Source: Capnocytophaga periodontitidis (GTDB lineage: Bacteria; Bacteroidota; Bacteroidia; Flavobacteriales; Flavobacteriaceae). From it: a stretch of DNA of 64,000 nt. How positions within the stretch are numbered: the first letter of the stretch is position 1; each line of letters starts with the position of its first letter. Made by a program: the position numbers and the translations under genes. The notes under the pieces were generated by a model. It was not told where the DNA came from, searched no databases, and saw only the letters and a program-made list of their open reading frames with translations. The stretch spans positions 786,716 to 850,715 of the forward strand of contig NZ_JAEFDB010000001.1 in NCBI RefSeq assembly GCF_016126015.1. The letters are read 5' to 3'. Positions 17,234 to 26,651 of this stretch are shown one piece after another.

Positions 17234-18217
17234 ATGAAAATAACAGCTCAAATAAAAGAACCTATACACGAAGAGATGGAACTTTTTGAACAGAAGTTCC
17301 GCAATTCAATGTCGTCCAAAGTAGCCTTGCTGAATCGCATCACCTATTATATAGTAAATCGCAAAGGCAAGCAAATGCGACCTATGTTTGTTTTCTTAGT
17401 AGCCAAAATGCTTTCTGATGATAGTAAAGTAAGTGAACGTACCTATAGGGGTGCTTCAGTTATAGAACTCATTCACACTGCTACTTTGGTGCACGACGAT
17501 GTGGTAGACGATAGTAACAAACGCCGTGGTTTCTTTTCTATCAATGCACTTTGGAAAAACAAAATAGCCGTATTAGTAGGTGATTATCTGCTGTCTAAAG
17601 GCTTGCTCCTCTCTATAGACAATGGTGATTTCGACCTATTACGCATTATCTCAGTTGCTGTACGTGAAATGAGTGAAGGTGAGCTTTTACAAATAGAAAA
17701 AGCGCGTCGGTTAGACATCGTAGAGGACGTTTACTACGAAATTATCCGTCAAAAAACAGCAACCCTTATTGCGGCTTGTTGTGCAATGGGCGCTTGTTCA
17801 GTACAGCCTGAACAACCTGAACTCATAGAAAAAATGCGTCTCTTTGGCGAGTATATAGGAATGGCTTTTCAAATAAAAGATGACCTCTTCGATTATACCG
17901 AAGATGCAATCGGAAAACCTACTGGTATAGACATCAAAGAGCAAAAAATGACCCTCCCTCTTATTTATGTACTCAATACTTGTACAGAAAAAGAAAAGCA
18001 ATGGCTCATCAATTCGGTAAAGAAATACAACAAGGATAAAAAGCGTGTAAAAGAAGTAATTGCCTTTGTAAAAACTCACAACGGATTAGAATATGCTACT
18101 GCCAAAATGAAAGAGTTTCAACAAAAAGCACTCAATATTCTCAACAATTTCCCTGCTTCCCCTTATAAAGAAGCTCTTACCTTAATGGTAAATTACGTAA
18201 TCGACAGAAAAATTTAG
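17234..18217 (+). CDS. Polyprenyl (octaprenyl-type) diphosphate synthase
   Basis: 327 residues of the trans-isoprenyl diphosphate synthase family. First aspartate-rich motif HDDVVDDS (about 88-95), substrate-binding GKQMRPMFVFL (about 45), second aspartate motif KDDLFDY (about 215). Small residues before the first motif (ATLVHDDVVDD) suggest a long-chain product, probably the C35-C40 tail of menaquinone. Second of two such enzymes in the window (the other at 46625); this one resembles IspB-type enzymes. It starts 13 bp after the ftsH terminator with no obvious promoter of its own. Confidence 0.88.
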   Translation: MKITAQIKEPIHEEMELFEQKFRNSMSSKVALLNRITYYIVNRKGKQMRPMFVFLVAKMLSDDSKVSERTYRGASVIELIHTATLVHDDVVDDSNKRRGFFSINALWKNKIAVLVGDYLLSKGLLLSIDNGDFDLLRIISVAVREMSEGELLQIEKARRLDIVEDVYYEIIRQKTATLIAACCAMGACSVQPEQPELIEKMRLFGEYIGMAFQIKDDLFDYTEDAIGKPTGIDIKEQKMTLPLIYVLNTCTEKEKQWLINSVKKYNKDKKRVKEVIAFVKTHNGLEYATAKMKEFQQKALNILNNFPASPYKEALTLMVNYVIDRKI

Positions 18218-18347
18218 ACTCTGTATTACATAATTAAATACAGCGGTATTCGCTTTTAAAATAGTAGGCTTATATTTTTAAATAAACTCTAGAATAGTAG
18301 AAAATATTAAATGTTTTCTCATTAAAAAAGTCACTTTTGTGAATTGC

Positions 18348-18369
18348 CTCCTTCCCTTTCGGGAGGGAG
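18348..18369 (+). repeat. G/C-rich hairpin in intergenic space
   Basis: CTCCTTCCC/GGGAGGGAG with a TTTC loop and one mismatch, standing out in the 258-bp AT-rich gap 18218-18475. It resembles dispersed hairpin elements of flavobacterial genomes, but only one copy is in this window. Confidence 0.5.
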
Positions 18370-18420
18370 AGCGAGGGTAGGTTTTTAAATTCAAATGAGC
18401 AAATTTACTCATTACCAAAT

Positions 18421-18450
18421 TTGCTAATTTACAAATTATTTGTACCTTTG
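18421..18450 (+). promoter_or_regulatory. Bacteroidota-type promoter of the DUF2892/ybeY pair
   Basis: TTG 18421-18423, 19-nt spacer, TACCTTTG 18443-18450. It overlaps the longest reading frame of the next gene and so supports the ATG at 18476. Confidence 0.6.
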
Positions 18451-18475
18451 TCCTCAAAATTTAAATAAAAGTGAT

Positions 18476-18688
18476 ATGAAAAGAAATATTAGCACTTTAG
18501 ACAAGAATATCCGCTTACTTATTATCGTGATTACGGCAATTTTAGGGTATTTCAACGAGTTTTCTATAACCATTGCATCGGTGTTATCAGGCGTTTCTAT
18601 CTTGCTATTGGTAACCATTCTTATCAATTTCTCTCCTATTTATGCGCTATTAGGTATCAACACCTATAAGTCTAAAGAAAAAAAATAG
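18476..18688 (+). CDS. DUF2892 (YgaP transmembrane-like) small inner-membrane protein
   Basis: 70 residues with two membrane helices (about 13-33 and 35-52) and the diagnostic end FSPIYALLGINTYKSKEK; most relatives have CPLYxLLGxxTC, so two cysteines are replaced here (Ser and Tyr). DUF2892 is fused to rhodanese in YgaP, but here stands alone; function unknown. The start at 18476 is chosen because the promoter at 18443-18450 lies inside the longer frame. It is 7 bp upstream of ybeY. Confidence 0.82.
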   Translation: MKRNISTLDKNIRLLIIVITAILGYFNEFSITIASVLSGVSILLLVTILINFSPIYALLGINTYKSKEKK

Positions 18689-18695
18689 TTAGATT

Positions 18696-19115
18696 ATGAC
18701 TTCTTTTTTTAACGAAACTCCTTTTGTCTTCCCTTATAATAAGAATTCGGTAAAACGCTGGGTGAAAAGTGTTGCTAAGTGTGAAGGTAAAGAGGCTGGC
18801 AATATCAACTATATTTTTTGTGATGATGACTATTTGCATAAAATAAATGTAGAGTACTTGCAACACGATACACTTACCGATATCATCACCTTTGATTATA
18901 CTGAGGGAAAAGTACTCCATTCAGATATTTATATTTCGGTAGAACGCGTAAAGGAAAACGCCGAAATCTTTAAAGTGCCTTTCCAAAGAGAATTGTTGCG
19001 AGTATTGGCACACGGGTTGTTGCACCTCTGTGGGTATAAAGATAAAACCCCAAAAGACAGTGCGCTAATGCGACAAAAAGAGGAAGAAATGATGTTGCTG
19101 TTTGATCAACTTTAA
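18696..19115 (+). CDS. ybeY: Endoribonuclease YbeY
   Basis: 139 residues, usual for the family. Zinc site LAHGLLHLCGYKDKTP (about 108-123) has the H-G-x-x-H-L-x-G-Y-x-D pattern, though the third metal ligand, usually His after D, is not obvious because the sequence reads KDKTP. TLTDIITFDY is the conserved strand. YbeY acts in 16S rRNA 3'-end maturation and rRNA quality control. Read with the DUF2892 gene; convergent with the flippase gene, 12 bp away. Confidence 0.92.
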   Translation: MTSFFNETPFVFPYNKNSVKRWVKSVAKCEGKEAGNINYIFCDDDYLHKINVEYLQHDTLTDIITFDYTEGKVLHSDIYISVERVKENAEIFKVPFQRELLRVLAHGLLHLCGYKDKTPKDSALMRQKEEEMMLLFDQL

Positions 19116-19127
19116 CTGCCTATCGTA

Positions 19128-20543
19128 TTATGCTTTTGACCGAAGTGATTTTTGCTTGATTACAAAGCTCGCTAAATAACCATAGATAAGCAGAAACAAA
19201 ACACCTATATAAATGCTATTGCCAAAGGCATAGAAATTTATAAAAGAGAAGAGTACACTCATACCAAGGAAGATTTTTATCTTCCTTTTTTTGTAGGGTA
19301 TCGGGTAGTATTTTTGTCCGTAGTAATACGAGATACTCATCATTGCAGCATAGGTGATGAGAGTAGCCAGCGCAGCTCCTCTATAGCTAAGCCAAGGAAT
19401 AAGTGCAAAGTTGAACACTACCGTGATAGCCATTCCTATTAAGGATACAATCGCGCCAAAGCTCGTGCGATCGGTTACTTTGTACCATACCGAAAGACTG
19501 TGATAAATACCCAAACAAAGGTTAGCTAACAAGATAATAGGTACAATCCAGAGGGCATCCCAGTAGGCTTTATTAGGTATCAAAATAAGTTTAAAAACAT
19601 CGGTGAATACGGTAATAAAGAGCAAGATAAAGCCTCCGCACACAATGAAGTATTCAGTGATACGTGCGTAAGTTTTAGGTGCATTCTTATCTTGAGCACT
19701 ACTGAAAAAGAAAGGTTCTATACCAAGTTTATAGGCAGTCACAAAAAGATTCATAAATACCCCCATTTTGTAGCAAGCTGAGTAGATACCAATCGTTTCA
19801 TCAGCTGTATCAGCAGGAAGGAGCATTCGCAAAAACACACGGTCAAAACCTTCGTTCACAGCAAAAGCGATGCCCGCCAAAAGTACGGGAAAAGCGTAGA
19901 TCATCATCTCTTTCCAAAGAGGATAGTAGAATTTGAAACGTATTTTGAGGTAGATAGGTAGCAGCACAATAAATGTCGCTAAACTAGCAATCACATTGGC
20001 TAAAAAAATGTAGTATACACCACCGTTTGTTGCGAGATTTTCAGGAGACAAATAATTTAGATAGTAGATATTAAGCGCTAAATTTAAGGCTGTATTCCCT
20101 ATCTTTACCATTGCGTAGAGTTTGGCTTTGCCTTTATTTCTGAGCCAAGCAAACGGAATGACCACTAAGGCATCGAGCACCAATATATAAATGGCAAAGA
20201 CAATATATTGCACATCGTAGTTCAGCCAAGAAGCAATAAAGTGTCGCAATAAGTAGGCAATCAGCAGAAAAAACAAAGAGCTGATTGTAAGAGAAGTAAG
20301 CGCAGTAGATTGCACCTTTTTCTTCTGTTCGCCTTTATTCATAAAGCGGAAGAAAGCGGTTTCCATACCATAAGATAGCAGTACATTCCCCAAGATAAGG
20401 TAGACAAACAACCCTGAATAGATACCAAAATCGGCAGTATCAAGTTTATTCACGTACAGCCTTGTGAGCAATAGGGTTAACACACGAGGAAGTACAGTAG
20501 CAATGCCGTAAATAATAGTATCTTTAAAGAGTTTTCTCAACAT
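19128..20543 (-). CDS. Polysaccharide flippase (MATE/Wzx-like, MOP superfamily)
   Basis: 471 residues with about 12-14 predicted membrane helices spread along the whole length and the family N-terminus MLRKLFKDTIIYGIATVLPRVLTLLL. Such proteins move lipid-linked oligosaccharides across the inner membrane for capsule, LPS O-chain or glycan synthesis. It is last of the six-gene minus-strand run from 26519. RfbA, five genes upstream in the same run, makes dTDP-glucose for rhamnose-type sugars, which fits a role in surface glycan export. A lipid II flippase role is less likely. Confidence 0.85.
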   Translation of the reverse strand: MLRKLFKDTIIYGIATVLPRVLTLLLTRLYVNKLDTADFGIYSGLFVYLILGNVLLSYGMETAFFRFMNKGEQKKKVQSTALTSLTISSLFFLLIAYLLRHFIASWLNYDVQYIVFAIYILVLDALVVIPFAWLRNKGKAKLYAMVKIGNTALNLALNIYYLNYLSPENLATNGGVYYIFLANVIASLATFIVLLPIYLKIRFKFYYPLWKEMMIYAFPVLLAGIAFAVNEGFDRVFLRMLLPADTADETIGIYSACYKMGVFMNLFVTAYKLGIEPFFFSSAQDKNAPKTYARITEYFIVCGGFILLFITVFTDVFKLILIPNKAYWDALWIVPIILLANLCLGIYHSLSVWYKVTDRTSFGAIVSLIGMAITVVFNFALIPWLSYRGAALATLITYAAMMSISYYYGQKYYPIPYKKRKIKIFLGMSVLFSFINFYAFGNSIYIGVLFLLIYGYLASFVIKQKSLRSKA

Positions 20544-20555
20544 AAGGCGTTCTTC

Positions 20556-21920
20556 TTATCCAAATAATTCTTGTATCGCATCTTCTATTTTAGCGACCGT
20601 TATAACTTTTATCTTCGTATTTTTGAGAGCTATTTTGTTGTATTTAGAAACAAAAATGGTATTAAATCCTAATTTTTCAGCTTCAGTAATGCGTTGCTCT
20701 ACACGTTGTATAGGGCGTATCTCGCCACCTAAACCTACTTCACCAGCAAAACACACATCCTTCTGAATGGCTATATCTTCATTGGACGATAGGATAGCCA
20801 TTGCCACCCCTAAATCGGTTGCAGGGTCGTCGATAGTAATGCCTCCGGTAATATTAAGGAAGACGTCCTTAGCACCTAAGCGGAATCCTGCGCGTTTCTC
20901 AAGCACCGCCAAAAGCATATTGAGGCGTTTGGCATTGAAGCCCGTAGTACTGCGTTGTGGTGTACCATAGACCGCTGTACTCACGAGGGCTTGTATTTCA
21001 ATCATCAGCGGACGCATACCTTCTAAGGTGGCAGCTATAGAAGTACCGCTAATGGTCTCATCAGTTTTGGAAATGAGAATCTCCGAAGGATTATTTACCT
21101 CGCGCAATCCATTACTAAGCATTTCATAAATACCTAATTCGGAAGTAGAACCAAAGCGGTTTTTTAATGAACGCAAGATACGGTACACGTGGTTGCGATC
21201 GCCTTCAAACTGCAGAACGGTATCCACCATATGCTCTAATATTTTAGGTCCTGCTATTTGTCCGTCTTTAGTGATATGTCCAATAAGTATTACAGGGGTA
21301 TGAGTAGTTTTAGCAAACTTAATCAATTCGGAAGTACATTCTCTAATTTGAGAAATACTCCCTGCTGATGCCTCTATATAATCGGATTGAAGGGTTTGGA
21401 TAGAGTCGATAATCACGATTTCAGGCAAGAGTTCTTTTATCTGTTGGAAGATATTTTGCGTCTTAGTTTCAGTGAGAATAAAACAGTTATCAAGTCGGTG
21501 TGGAATGCGGTCGGCGCGCATTTTTATCTGTTTTTCACTTTCCTCTCCCGATACGTAGAGCGTACGATAGGGCAAGTTAAGAGCTATTTGCAATAATAGT
21601 GTACTCTTGCCTATCCCTGGTTCACCTCCTAAAAGAGTAACCGACCCTGGCACTATGCCCCCACCTAGCACATTGTTCAGTTCGTGATTGTTGCTGTTGA
21701 GGCGTGGCTCTTGCTGGGTATCGATTTGGGAAATAGGGATGTACTTAGGTGCCTTGTTTTTAATAGGTGATTCTTTTTCTTGCCAAGCAGGAGCCGTGTC
21801 TTTTTGTACTACTTCTTCTACAATGGTATTCCACTGCTTGCAAGTGTAACACTGTCCTTGCCATTTGCTATATTGCGCACCGCAATTCTGACAGAAATAT
21901 GCTGTTTTTAGTTTTGCCAT
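20556..21920 (-). CDS. radA: DNA repair protein RadA
   Basis: 454 residues. N-terminal C4 zinc finger (CQNCG and CYTCK, about 9-29), RecA-like ATPase with Walker A GGEPGIGKST (about 97) and Walker B EIVIIDSIQTL, the RadA-specific KNRFG motif (about 254), and a C-terminal Lon-like domain (GGITIDDPATDLGVAMAILSS). RadA is a branch-migration helicase in recombination. It sits 12 bp upstream of the flippase and 9 bp downstream of the DKNYY-type gene; nothing suggests a functional link beyond shared transcription. Confidence 0.96.
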   Translation of the reverse strand: MAKLKTAYFCQNCGAQYSKWQGQCYTCKQWNTIVEEVVQKDTAPAWQEKESPIKNKAPKYIPISQIDTQQEPRLNSNNHELNNVLGGGIVPGSVTLLGGEPGIGKSTLLLQIALNLPYRTLYVSGEESEKQIKMRADRIPHRLDNCFILTETKTQNIFQQIKELLPEIVIIDSIQTLQSDYIEASAGSISQIRECTSELIKFAKTTHTPVILIGHITKDGQIAGPKILEHMVDTVLQFEGDRNHVYRILRSLKNRFGSTSELGIYEMLSNGLREVNNPSEILISKTDETISGTSIAATLEGMRPLMIEIQALVSTAVYGTPQRSTTGFNAKRLNMLLAVLEKRAGFRLGAKDVFLNITGGITIDDPATDLGVAMAILSSNEDIAIQKDVCFAGEVGLGGEIRPIQRVEQRITEAEKLGFNTIFVSKYNKIALKNTKIKVITVAKIEDAIQELFG

Positions 21921-21929
21921 TTTTAGATG

Positions 21930-23387
21930 TTAGGATTTTAGTTTTAATTCAGCCATTTTCATCTCAGTGAAAGTTTTAGGATTGTAAGAAAGTTTTTTCA
22001 TTTTCTTTCCTTTAGTATGATAGAGATAGACCCCGTTTTTATCTTTAAAATAGTAATCATGTCCCAGATAATCATTTATAAATATTGTACCTACAAATTC
22101 CATTGTATCAAAATCACAAATATTCTTGATTAACTTATTTTCTAACCATAAATAGTCTTTAGTTGCAAAACATATTTTCAAATCTTTCAGTTCTGAGGTA
22201 AGAGGGAGTTCTTTTTTAATTCTCAAGTTACTAATTTTATTAGGTTCAAGAAATTTTATAGCGTTATAACTCTGATTTAAATACACTATCTTATTATTCC
22301 ACAACACAAAAGAGTCCCAATAATATTTATTGAAGTTATTCTCGTATTTCTTTGATTTTAGAATTTCTTTTACAGACTCGTTAAGAGCAATCGGAGTAAA
22401 TTCATTTCTATAATAGTCAATTATATAAAAATCATTCTCATCACAATACAAATTATAATCTCTCAAGTACTTTAATTTATTGATATTCTTAACTTTTGCA
22501 ATACTCATTCCATTTTTATATTCTTTATAAACATCCTTAAAATTACAAAAATACTGATTATTTCTCATCGCCAAGTTTAAATCAGAACGAAAAGTAATAT
22601 TTTGATAGGGATAAAAATAGGTTAGTGTTCGATCATTGATATCAAAAGCAAAAACACCTTTTGTAAAATCAACTTTTTCTACTCCTAATGGTGTATTTTT
22701 TTCAGTAAGATCTCCTATTACTTCAAAATCAAGATCAGTAAGGTAAAAAGTATCCTCATCATACAGACTATGAGCATCATATTCGCTAAGAGCTGGTTGA
22801 AAATGTACTGTTTTAGGGTCTAAATTAGAAATAACTTTTAAAATACTTGTTATTTCATTATAAGAATAGACTGCTTTATCATCTTTCAGTAAATAACTCT
22901 CTCTATCTTTAAATTTGTATATAATTTCAGGATGATTAGGGAAGCCTTTAAGTTCTTTTTTAAACAATTCTTCTCTTCCTAATATAAAATCAATCCAATA
23001 CCATATCCCATCAATACAATAGGTTTGTTCGCCAAATGTTGCTGTAAGACTTTTAGTAGGGAAAACCTTATGAAAGTCATAGGTATTATCCTTATCGATA
23101 TAAATAAAAGCATTCTTGTAATAACAATAATCATCATTGGCGACCATAACATACGCATTAAAACCACCTCCATAAGCAATCACTCGAGGATTCTTGTTTT
23201 CTATAGGCAGTTCTATTTTTCTATATAAATTAATACTTATACCATCGTAATTTCTACCTATTTGTACCAAGTATACTTTCCCATTTTCAACTTCTATGTA
23301 GTATTCACTTTTTACATAAATATGATCTCCTGCCTGCAAAAAGAAAGTAGTAAAGAGGGTTAAGATAAGTATTATATAATTCTTCAT
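21930..23387 (-). CDS. Exported DKNYY-type repeat protein, paralogue 2
   Basis: 485 residues. Signal peptide MKNYIILILTLFTTFFLQAG, then beta-rich repeats in which short DxxxYYY/DKNGVYLYH units recur (YYFKDKNGVYLYHTKGKK near residue 455), the pattern of the DKNYY family of unknown function. It shares the signal-peptide core and a block LTSELKDLKICFATKDYLW...ICDFDTMEFVGT with the gene immediately upstream, so the two arose by tandem duplication. Its ATG overlaps the upstream stop by 4 bp. Likely a secreted or periplasmic propeller-like protein; function not recognised. Confidence 0.65.
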   Translation of the reverse strand: MKNYIILILTLFTTFFLQAGDHIYVKSEYYIEVENGKVYLVQIGRNYDGISINLYRKIELPIENKNPRVIAYGGGFNAYVMVANDDYCYYKNAFIYIDKDNTYDFHKVFPTKSLTATFGEQTYCIDGIWYWIDFILGREELFKKELKGFPNHPEIIYKFKDRESYLLKDDKAVYSYNEITSILKVISNLDPKTVHFQPALSEYDAHSLYDEDTFYLTDLDFEVIGDLTEKNTPLGVEKVDFTKGVFAFDINDRTLTYFYPYQNITFRSDLNLAMRNNQYFCNFKDVYKEYKNGMSIAKVKNINKLKYLRDYNLYCDENDFYIIDYYRNEFTPIALNESVKEILKSKKYENNFNKYYWDSFVLWNNKIVYLNQSYNAIKFLEPNKISNLRIKKELPLTSELKDLKICFATKDYLWLENKLIKNICDFDTMEFVGTIFINDYLGHDYYFKDKNGVYLYHTKGKKMKKLSYNPKTFTEMKMAELKLKS

Positions 23388-24436
23388 TTTCTATTGAGTA
23401 ATATGGTATACAAATTCTCTTCACTAAAGTTTTGAGGATCGTATGAAAGTTTTTGTAGTAGTTCTTTACCTGTGTGATAGAGATAGACTCCGTTTTTATC
23501 TTTGAAATAGTAGTTGTATTCTACCTCTGCCCAATCGCCACTGGGATTTATAACATCTACTACAGAGCCCACAAAGGTCATAGTATCGAAATCGCAAATA
23601 TTTTCTATAACTTTATCTTCTATCAGCAATTTATCCTTTGAGGCAAAACACAATTGTAAATCTTTTATTTCAGAAGTAAGGGGTATACGTCTTACAAGTC
23701 TCGCTTTGAACACATTTCGCCTATTATCTATTTCATAATATCGTATTTCATTATTCACCAGAACAAAGGGCTGTAATTGATGTTGATAAGACTCTCTACC
23801 TTTATTGGTATATTTCTTATGAGTTATCAATGTTATATAGTTTTTGTTCTTGAGACGATGCCATTTATTACTATAAAACTCATCTTCCTTATAATAGTTT
23901 TTCCCATCATAGTACCAATCTTTTTGGAATAGGCTTGACTTTTCTTTTTGCGGAGAGGAAAGTTGCTCAACAGGATTATTGATAGGTTCTTTTTTGATAG
24001 GTTGCTCCCTATCATAAGGGTTATAACTGACTCTGTACCAAACTCCATCGATAAGAAAATTCTGGCTACCCAAAAACTTAGTAACACTTGCTACTGTAAA
24101 AACTTTTTCAGGAGTGATTTTTTCCCTCCTGTTATAAAAAATATGACTGTTCACAAAGTAATACCAAGTATCATCAGCAATAAGCAAATGATTGGTATCT
24201 CTACCTTCAGTTACTGATACAAAATAAGCATTTTTCCCAATGTTATTAGGCAATAACACTTTTTTATATTCAGCAATACTAATACCATTAGGGTCTCTTG
24301 CTATTTTCACTAAAAACAACCTCCCCTTCTCATTCTTCACTTGATACTCCTGAGTAGTATGCCAGTTATAACTATCACTCGCCTGCAAAAAGAAAGTAGT
24401 AAAGAGGGTTAAGATAAGTGTTACAAAAGGTTTCAT
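23384..24436 (-). CDS. Exported DKNYY-type repeat protein, paralogue 1
   Basis: 350 residues from the ATG at 24436, where a signal peptide begins (MKPFVTLILTLFTTFFLQAS); a longer frame to 24571 would run into rfbA and give a non-signal extension. The C-terminal part (LTSEIKDLQLCFASKDKLLI, ICDFDTMTFVGSV, YYFKDKNGVYLYHTGKELL) matches the next gene closely, while the middle is about 130 residues shorter, so the copies differ by loss or gain of internal repeats. Spaced 11 bp after rfbA and overlapping the next gene by 4 bp. Function unknown. Confidence 0.65.
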   Translation of the reverse strand: MKPFVTLILTLFTTFFLQASDSYNWHTTQEYQVKNEKGRLFLVKIARDPNGISIAEYKKVLLPNNIGKNAYFVSVTEGRDTNHLLIADDTWYYFVNSHIFYNRREKITPEKVFTVASVTKFLGSQNFLIDGVWYRVSYNPYDREQPIKKEPINNPVEQLSSPQKEKSSLFQKDWYYDGKNYYKEDEFYSNKWHRLKNKNYITLITHKKYTNKGRESYQHQLQPFVLVNNEIRYYEIDNRRNVFKARLVRRIPLTSEIKDLQLCFASKDKLLIEDKVIENICDFDTMTFVGSVVDVINPSGDWAEVEYNYYFKDKNGVYLYHTGKELLQKLSYDPQNFSEENLYTILLNRK

Positions 24437-24447
24437 TTTGTTAATTA

Positions 24448-25326
24448 TCAATTGTTCTTTGTTAACTGCAAAAGGTATTGCCCATATTGGTTTTTGAGCA
24501 TTGGCTTGGCGAGTTCTTGCAGTTTTTCGGCGGTAATCCACCCCTTGCGATAGGCTATTTCTTCCAAACAAGAAATTTTGAGTCCTTGGCGTTTTTCTAA
24601 GGTCTCCACAAAGTTAGATGCTTCGCTAAGTGAATCGTGAGTACCCGTATCAAGCCACGCAAAACCACGTCCTAAAAGTTGTACTTTTAGTTCACCGTCA
24701 TTTAGGAACACTTGATTCACAGTAGTAATCTCTAATTCACCTCGTGCTGAAGGTTTGATATTTTTAGCTACTTTCACTACCTTATTAGGATAGAAATAAA
24801 GCCCCACTACTGCATAGTTAGATTTGGGTTGTGCTGGTTTTTCCTCAATGCTAAGTACATTACCTGCATTGTCAAACTCGGCTACTCCATAGCGTTCAGG
24901 GTCTTTTACGTAATAACCAAAAACAGTAGCTTTACGTTCTTTCGTTACATTTTCTACCGCTTGAAAAAGCATTTTTGAAAAACTCTGTCCGTAGAAAATA
25001 TTGTCGCCTAATACCAAACACACATCATCATCTCCTATAAACTCTTCTCCTATGATAAACGCTTGAGCTAAGCCATCGGGACTGGGTTGTTCTGCATAAC
25101 TAAGGCGAACGCCAAAATCAGAGCCATCACCTAATAGACGCTCAAAACCTAGTAAGTCTTGAGGGGTAGAAATTACCAATATCTCACGGATACCTGAGAG
25201 CATCAACACCGATAGTGGATAGTAAATCATTGGTTTATCATAAATAGGGAGTAATTGTTTAGAAACTCCCTTTGTAATGGGGTAAAGGCGTGTACCTGAA
25301 CCTCCTGCTAATATAATTCCTTTCAT
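24448..25326 (-). CDS. rfbA: Glucose-1-phosphate thymidylyltransferase
   Basis: 292 residues, the RmlA length. Nucleotide-binding signature [18 protein letters not shown] (about 3-20), then [20 protein letters not shown], sugar-site [10 protein letters not shown] and [19 protein letters not shown]. It makes dTDP-glucose from dTTP and glucose-1-phosphate, the first step to dTDP-rhamnose and other deoxysugars. The other rml genes are not in this window. Second in the six-gene minus-strand run, 20 bp after the phosphoesterase. Confidence 0.95.
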   Translation of the reverse strand: MKGIILAGGSGTRLYPITKGVSKQLLPIYDKPMIYYPLSVLMLSGIREILVISTPQDLLGFERLLGDGSDFGVRLSYAEQPSPDGLAQAFIIGEEFIGDDDVCLVLGDNIFYGQSFSKMLFQAVENVTKERKATVFGYYVKDPERYGVAEFDNAGNVLSIEEKPAQPKSNYAVVGLYFYPNKVVKVAKNIKPSARGELEITTVNQVFLNDGELKVQLLGRGFAWLDTGTHDSLSEASNFVETLEKRQGLKISCLEEIAYRKGWITAEKLQELAKPMLKNQYGQYLLQLTKNN

Positions 25327-25346
25327 TAGTTATTAATGTTTAGTTG

Positions 25347-26519
25347 TTAATCATCATCTTCAGGGATTTCAGCATTCTCAATAATAACTGATTTTTCTCC
25401 CTTGTTATTTACTTTATATTCTTTGCCATTCTCTATCAGCAAACCTTGTACTACTCCTTTGGCGTGAGCTACATCAAGGTCGATAACACGTTTGTTCATC
25501 AGGTAAGTTACCTCGCTGTGAAGAGTGTGTCCTATAACAAACTTACCTACTTGCCAACGTTCTAAAATAGTTTCGGCTTCGGTTGTATCAATAGTTTGTT
25601 TGCCCCAACCTCTGTACCACGTAGGACTTATACCAAACTGATAGAGAATACTATATAAGCTATCTTTGCATTTTCGTGCTTTTAGATTATCAAAATAGTA
25701 GTCACGAGCTTTGTTATTTAGTTCTTGTACAGTGAGTCCTAAATTGGCAATTTCTATAGAAATACCAGCGTGTACAAATACATAATCACCTATTTTTTCA
25801 ACGATATTTTTGGTAGCCAACCAGCGCCCTAATTCTGTATCAGGCTTGTAGAAGTGTAGGTATTCATCTTGTAATAGAGAAGCATTCTGGAAGTATTTTT
25901 TGCGCACATAGCGGAAGTCGTTATTCATATTCATCAAGTCGTGGTTGCCAAGTATAAAATGTACTTTACCCCCTGCTTTTTCAGCTTGTTGTTCTAAATG
26001 ATAGATAAGCCAAAGTGTTTGTGTAACCCAAAGTCCGCGATCAAAAAAATCACCTACCGTCACTAAATGCCCCTTACCATATTTCCATTGGTATTTAGCA
26101 TTCATCACCCCATTAACTATCAAAAACTGCTTAAAAGCCTCAAATTCACCTTCGATGTCCGAAATAGCAATGAGTTTTTCAGGCATATTATACACTGCTG
26201 TTTCATTCTTTAATTCTTTTTTAATTCTAAAACTAAAAGATTCTTTATCACTGAGTTGTGCTGTGAATTTTTTACCTTTGATATCCTTAGTAAATGTTTG
26301 AATAAACGGTAATGCTACACCTTTCTTCTCAGTAATTTGCTTTACAACAATTCCTTTATCAGTATAAAAAATATAAGGTCCATCAAAGCCTGCTTTAGAG
26401 TTATCTTTGTGCAGACGAGCCTGACTGAGAATAGGCATTAACCCTTGTGCTTGTAACCTATTATTGCCTAAAACAAAACAGCATAAAAACGCTAAAAAAG
26501 TAATATATGTTTTTTTCAT
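25347..26519 (-). CDS. Exported calcineurin-type metallophosphoesterase (Shewanella-like phosphatase type)
   Basis: 390 residues from ATG 26519 (MKKTYITFLAFLCCFVLGNN, a signal peptide); the longer frame to 26546 crosses the promoter. The metal-binding motifs are complete: ISDIEGEFEAF (GD-x-H equivalent with Glu instead of His), VTVGDFFDRG, FILGNHDLM, and later VFVHAG and GHT. The order and spacing resemble PPP-type Ser/Thr phosphatases of the Shewanella-like group. Exported, so the substrate is probably extracytoplasmic. First gene of the six-gene run. Confidence 0.8.
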   Translation of the reverse strand: MKKTYITFLAFLCCFVLGNNRLQAQGLMPILSQARLHKDNSKAGFDGPYIFYTDKGIVVKQITEKKGVALPFIQTFTKDIKGKKFTAQLSDKESFSFRIKKELKNETAVYNMPEKLIAISDIEGEFEAFKQFLIVNGVMNAKYQWKYGKGHLVTVGDFFDRGLWVTQTLWLIYHLEQQAEKAGGKVHFILGNHDLMNMNNDFRYVRKKYFQNASLLQDEYLHFYKPDTELGRWLATKNIVEKIGDYVFVHAGISIEIANLGLTVQELNNKARDYYFDNLKARKCKDSLYSILYQFGISPTWYRGWGKQTIDTTEAETILERWQVGKFVIGHTLHSEVTYLMNKRVIDLDVAHAKGVVQGLLIENGKEYKVNNKGEKSVIIENAEIPEDDD

Positions 26520-26543
26520 TAGATAAAAAGTGAAAAACTTTGG

Positions 26544-26574
26544 CAAAGGTATAGTATTTATTTGAAAATAACAA
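26544..26574 (-). promoter_or_regulatory. Bacteroidota-type promoter of the 26519-19128 run
   Basis: Minus strand: TTG (26574-26572), 20 nt, TACCTTTG (26551-26544). Back-to-back with the promoter of the GH6 gene. Confidence 0.6.
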
Positions 26575-26592
26575 ATTTACAGATTAGTAAAT

Positions 26593-26623
26593 TTGCAAAA
26601 TCAAAAATAAAGCACTACCTTTG
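26593..26623 (+). promoter_or_regulatory. Bacteroidota-type promoter of the GH6 gene
   Basis: TTG 26593-26595, 20-nt spacer, TACCTTTG 26616-26623, 28 bp before the chosen ATG at 26652. Confidence 0.6.
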
Positions 26624-26651
26624 TAGCCTTAAAACATTTAAAAAGAAAATT

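Noticed and set aside
23384..24571. Longer start of DKNYY-type paralogue 1 at 24571
   Set aside because: It would overlap rfbA by 124 bp and place 45 basic residues before a clear signal peptide.
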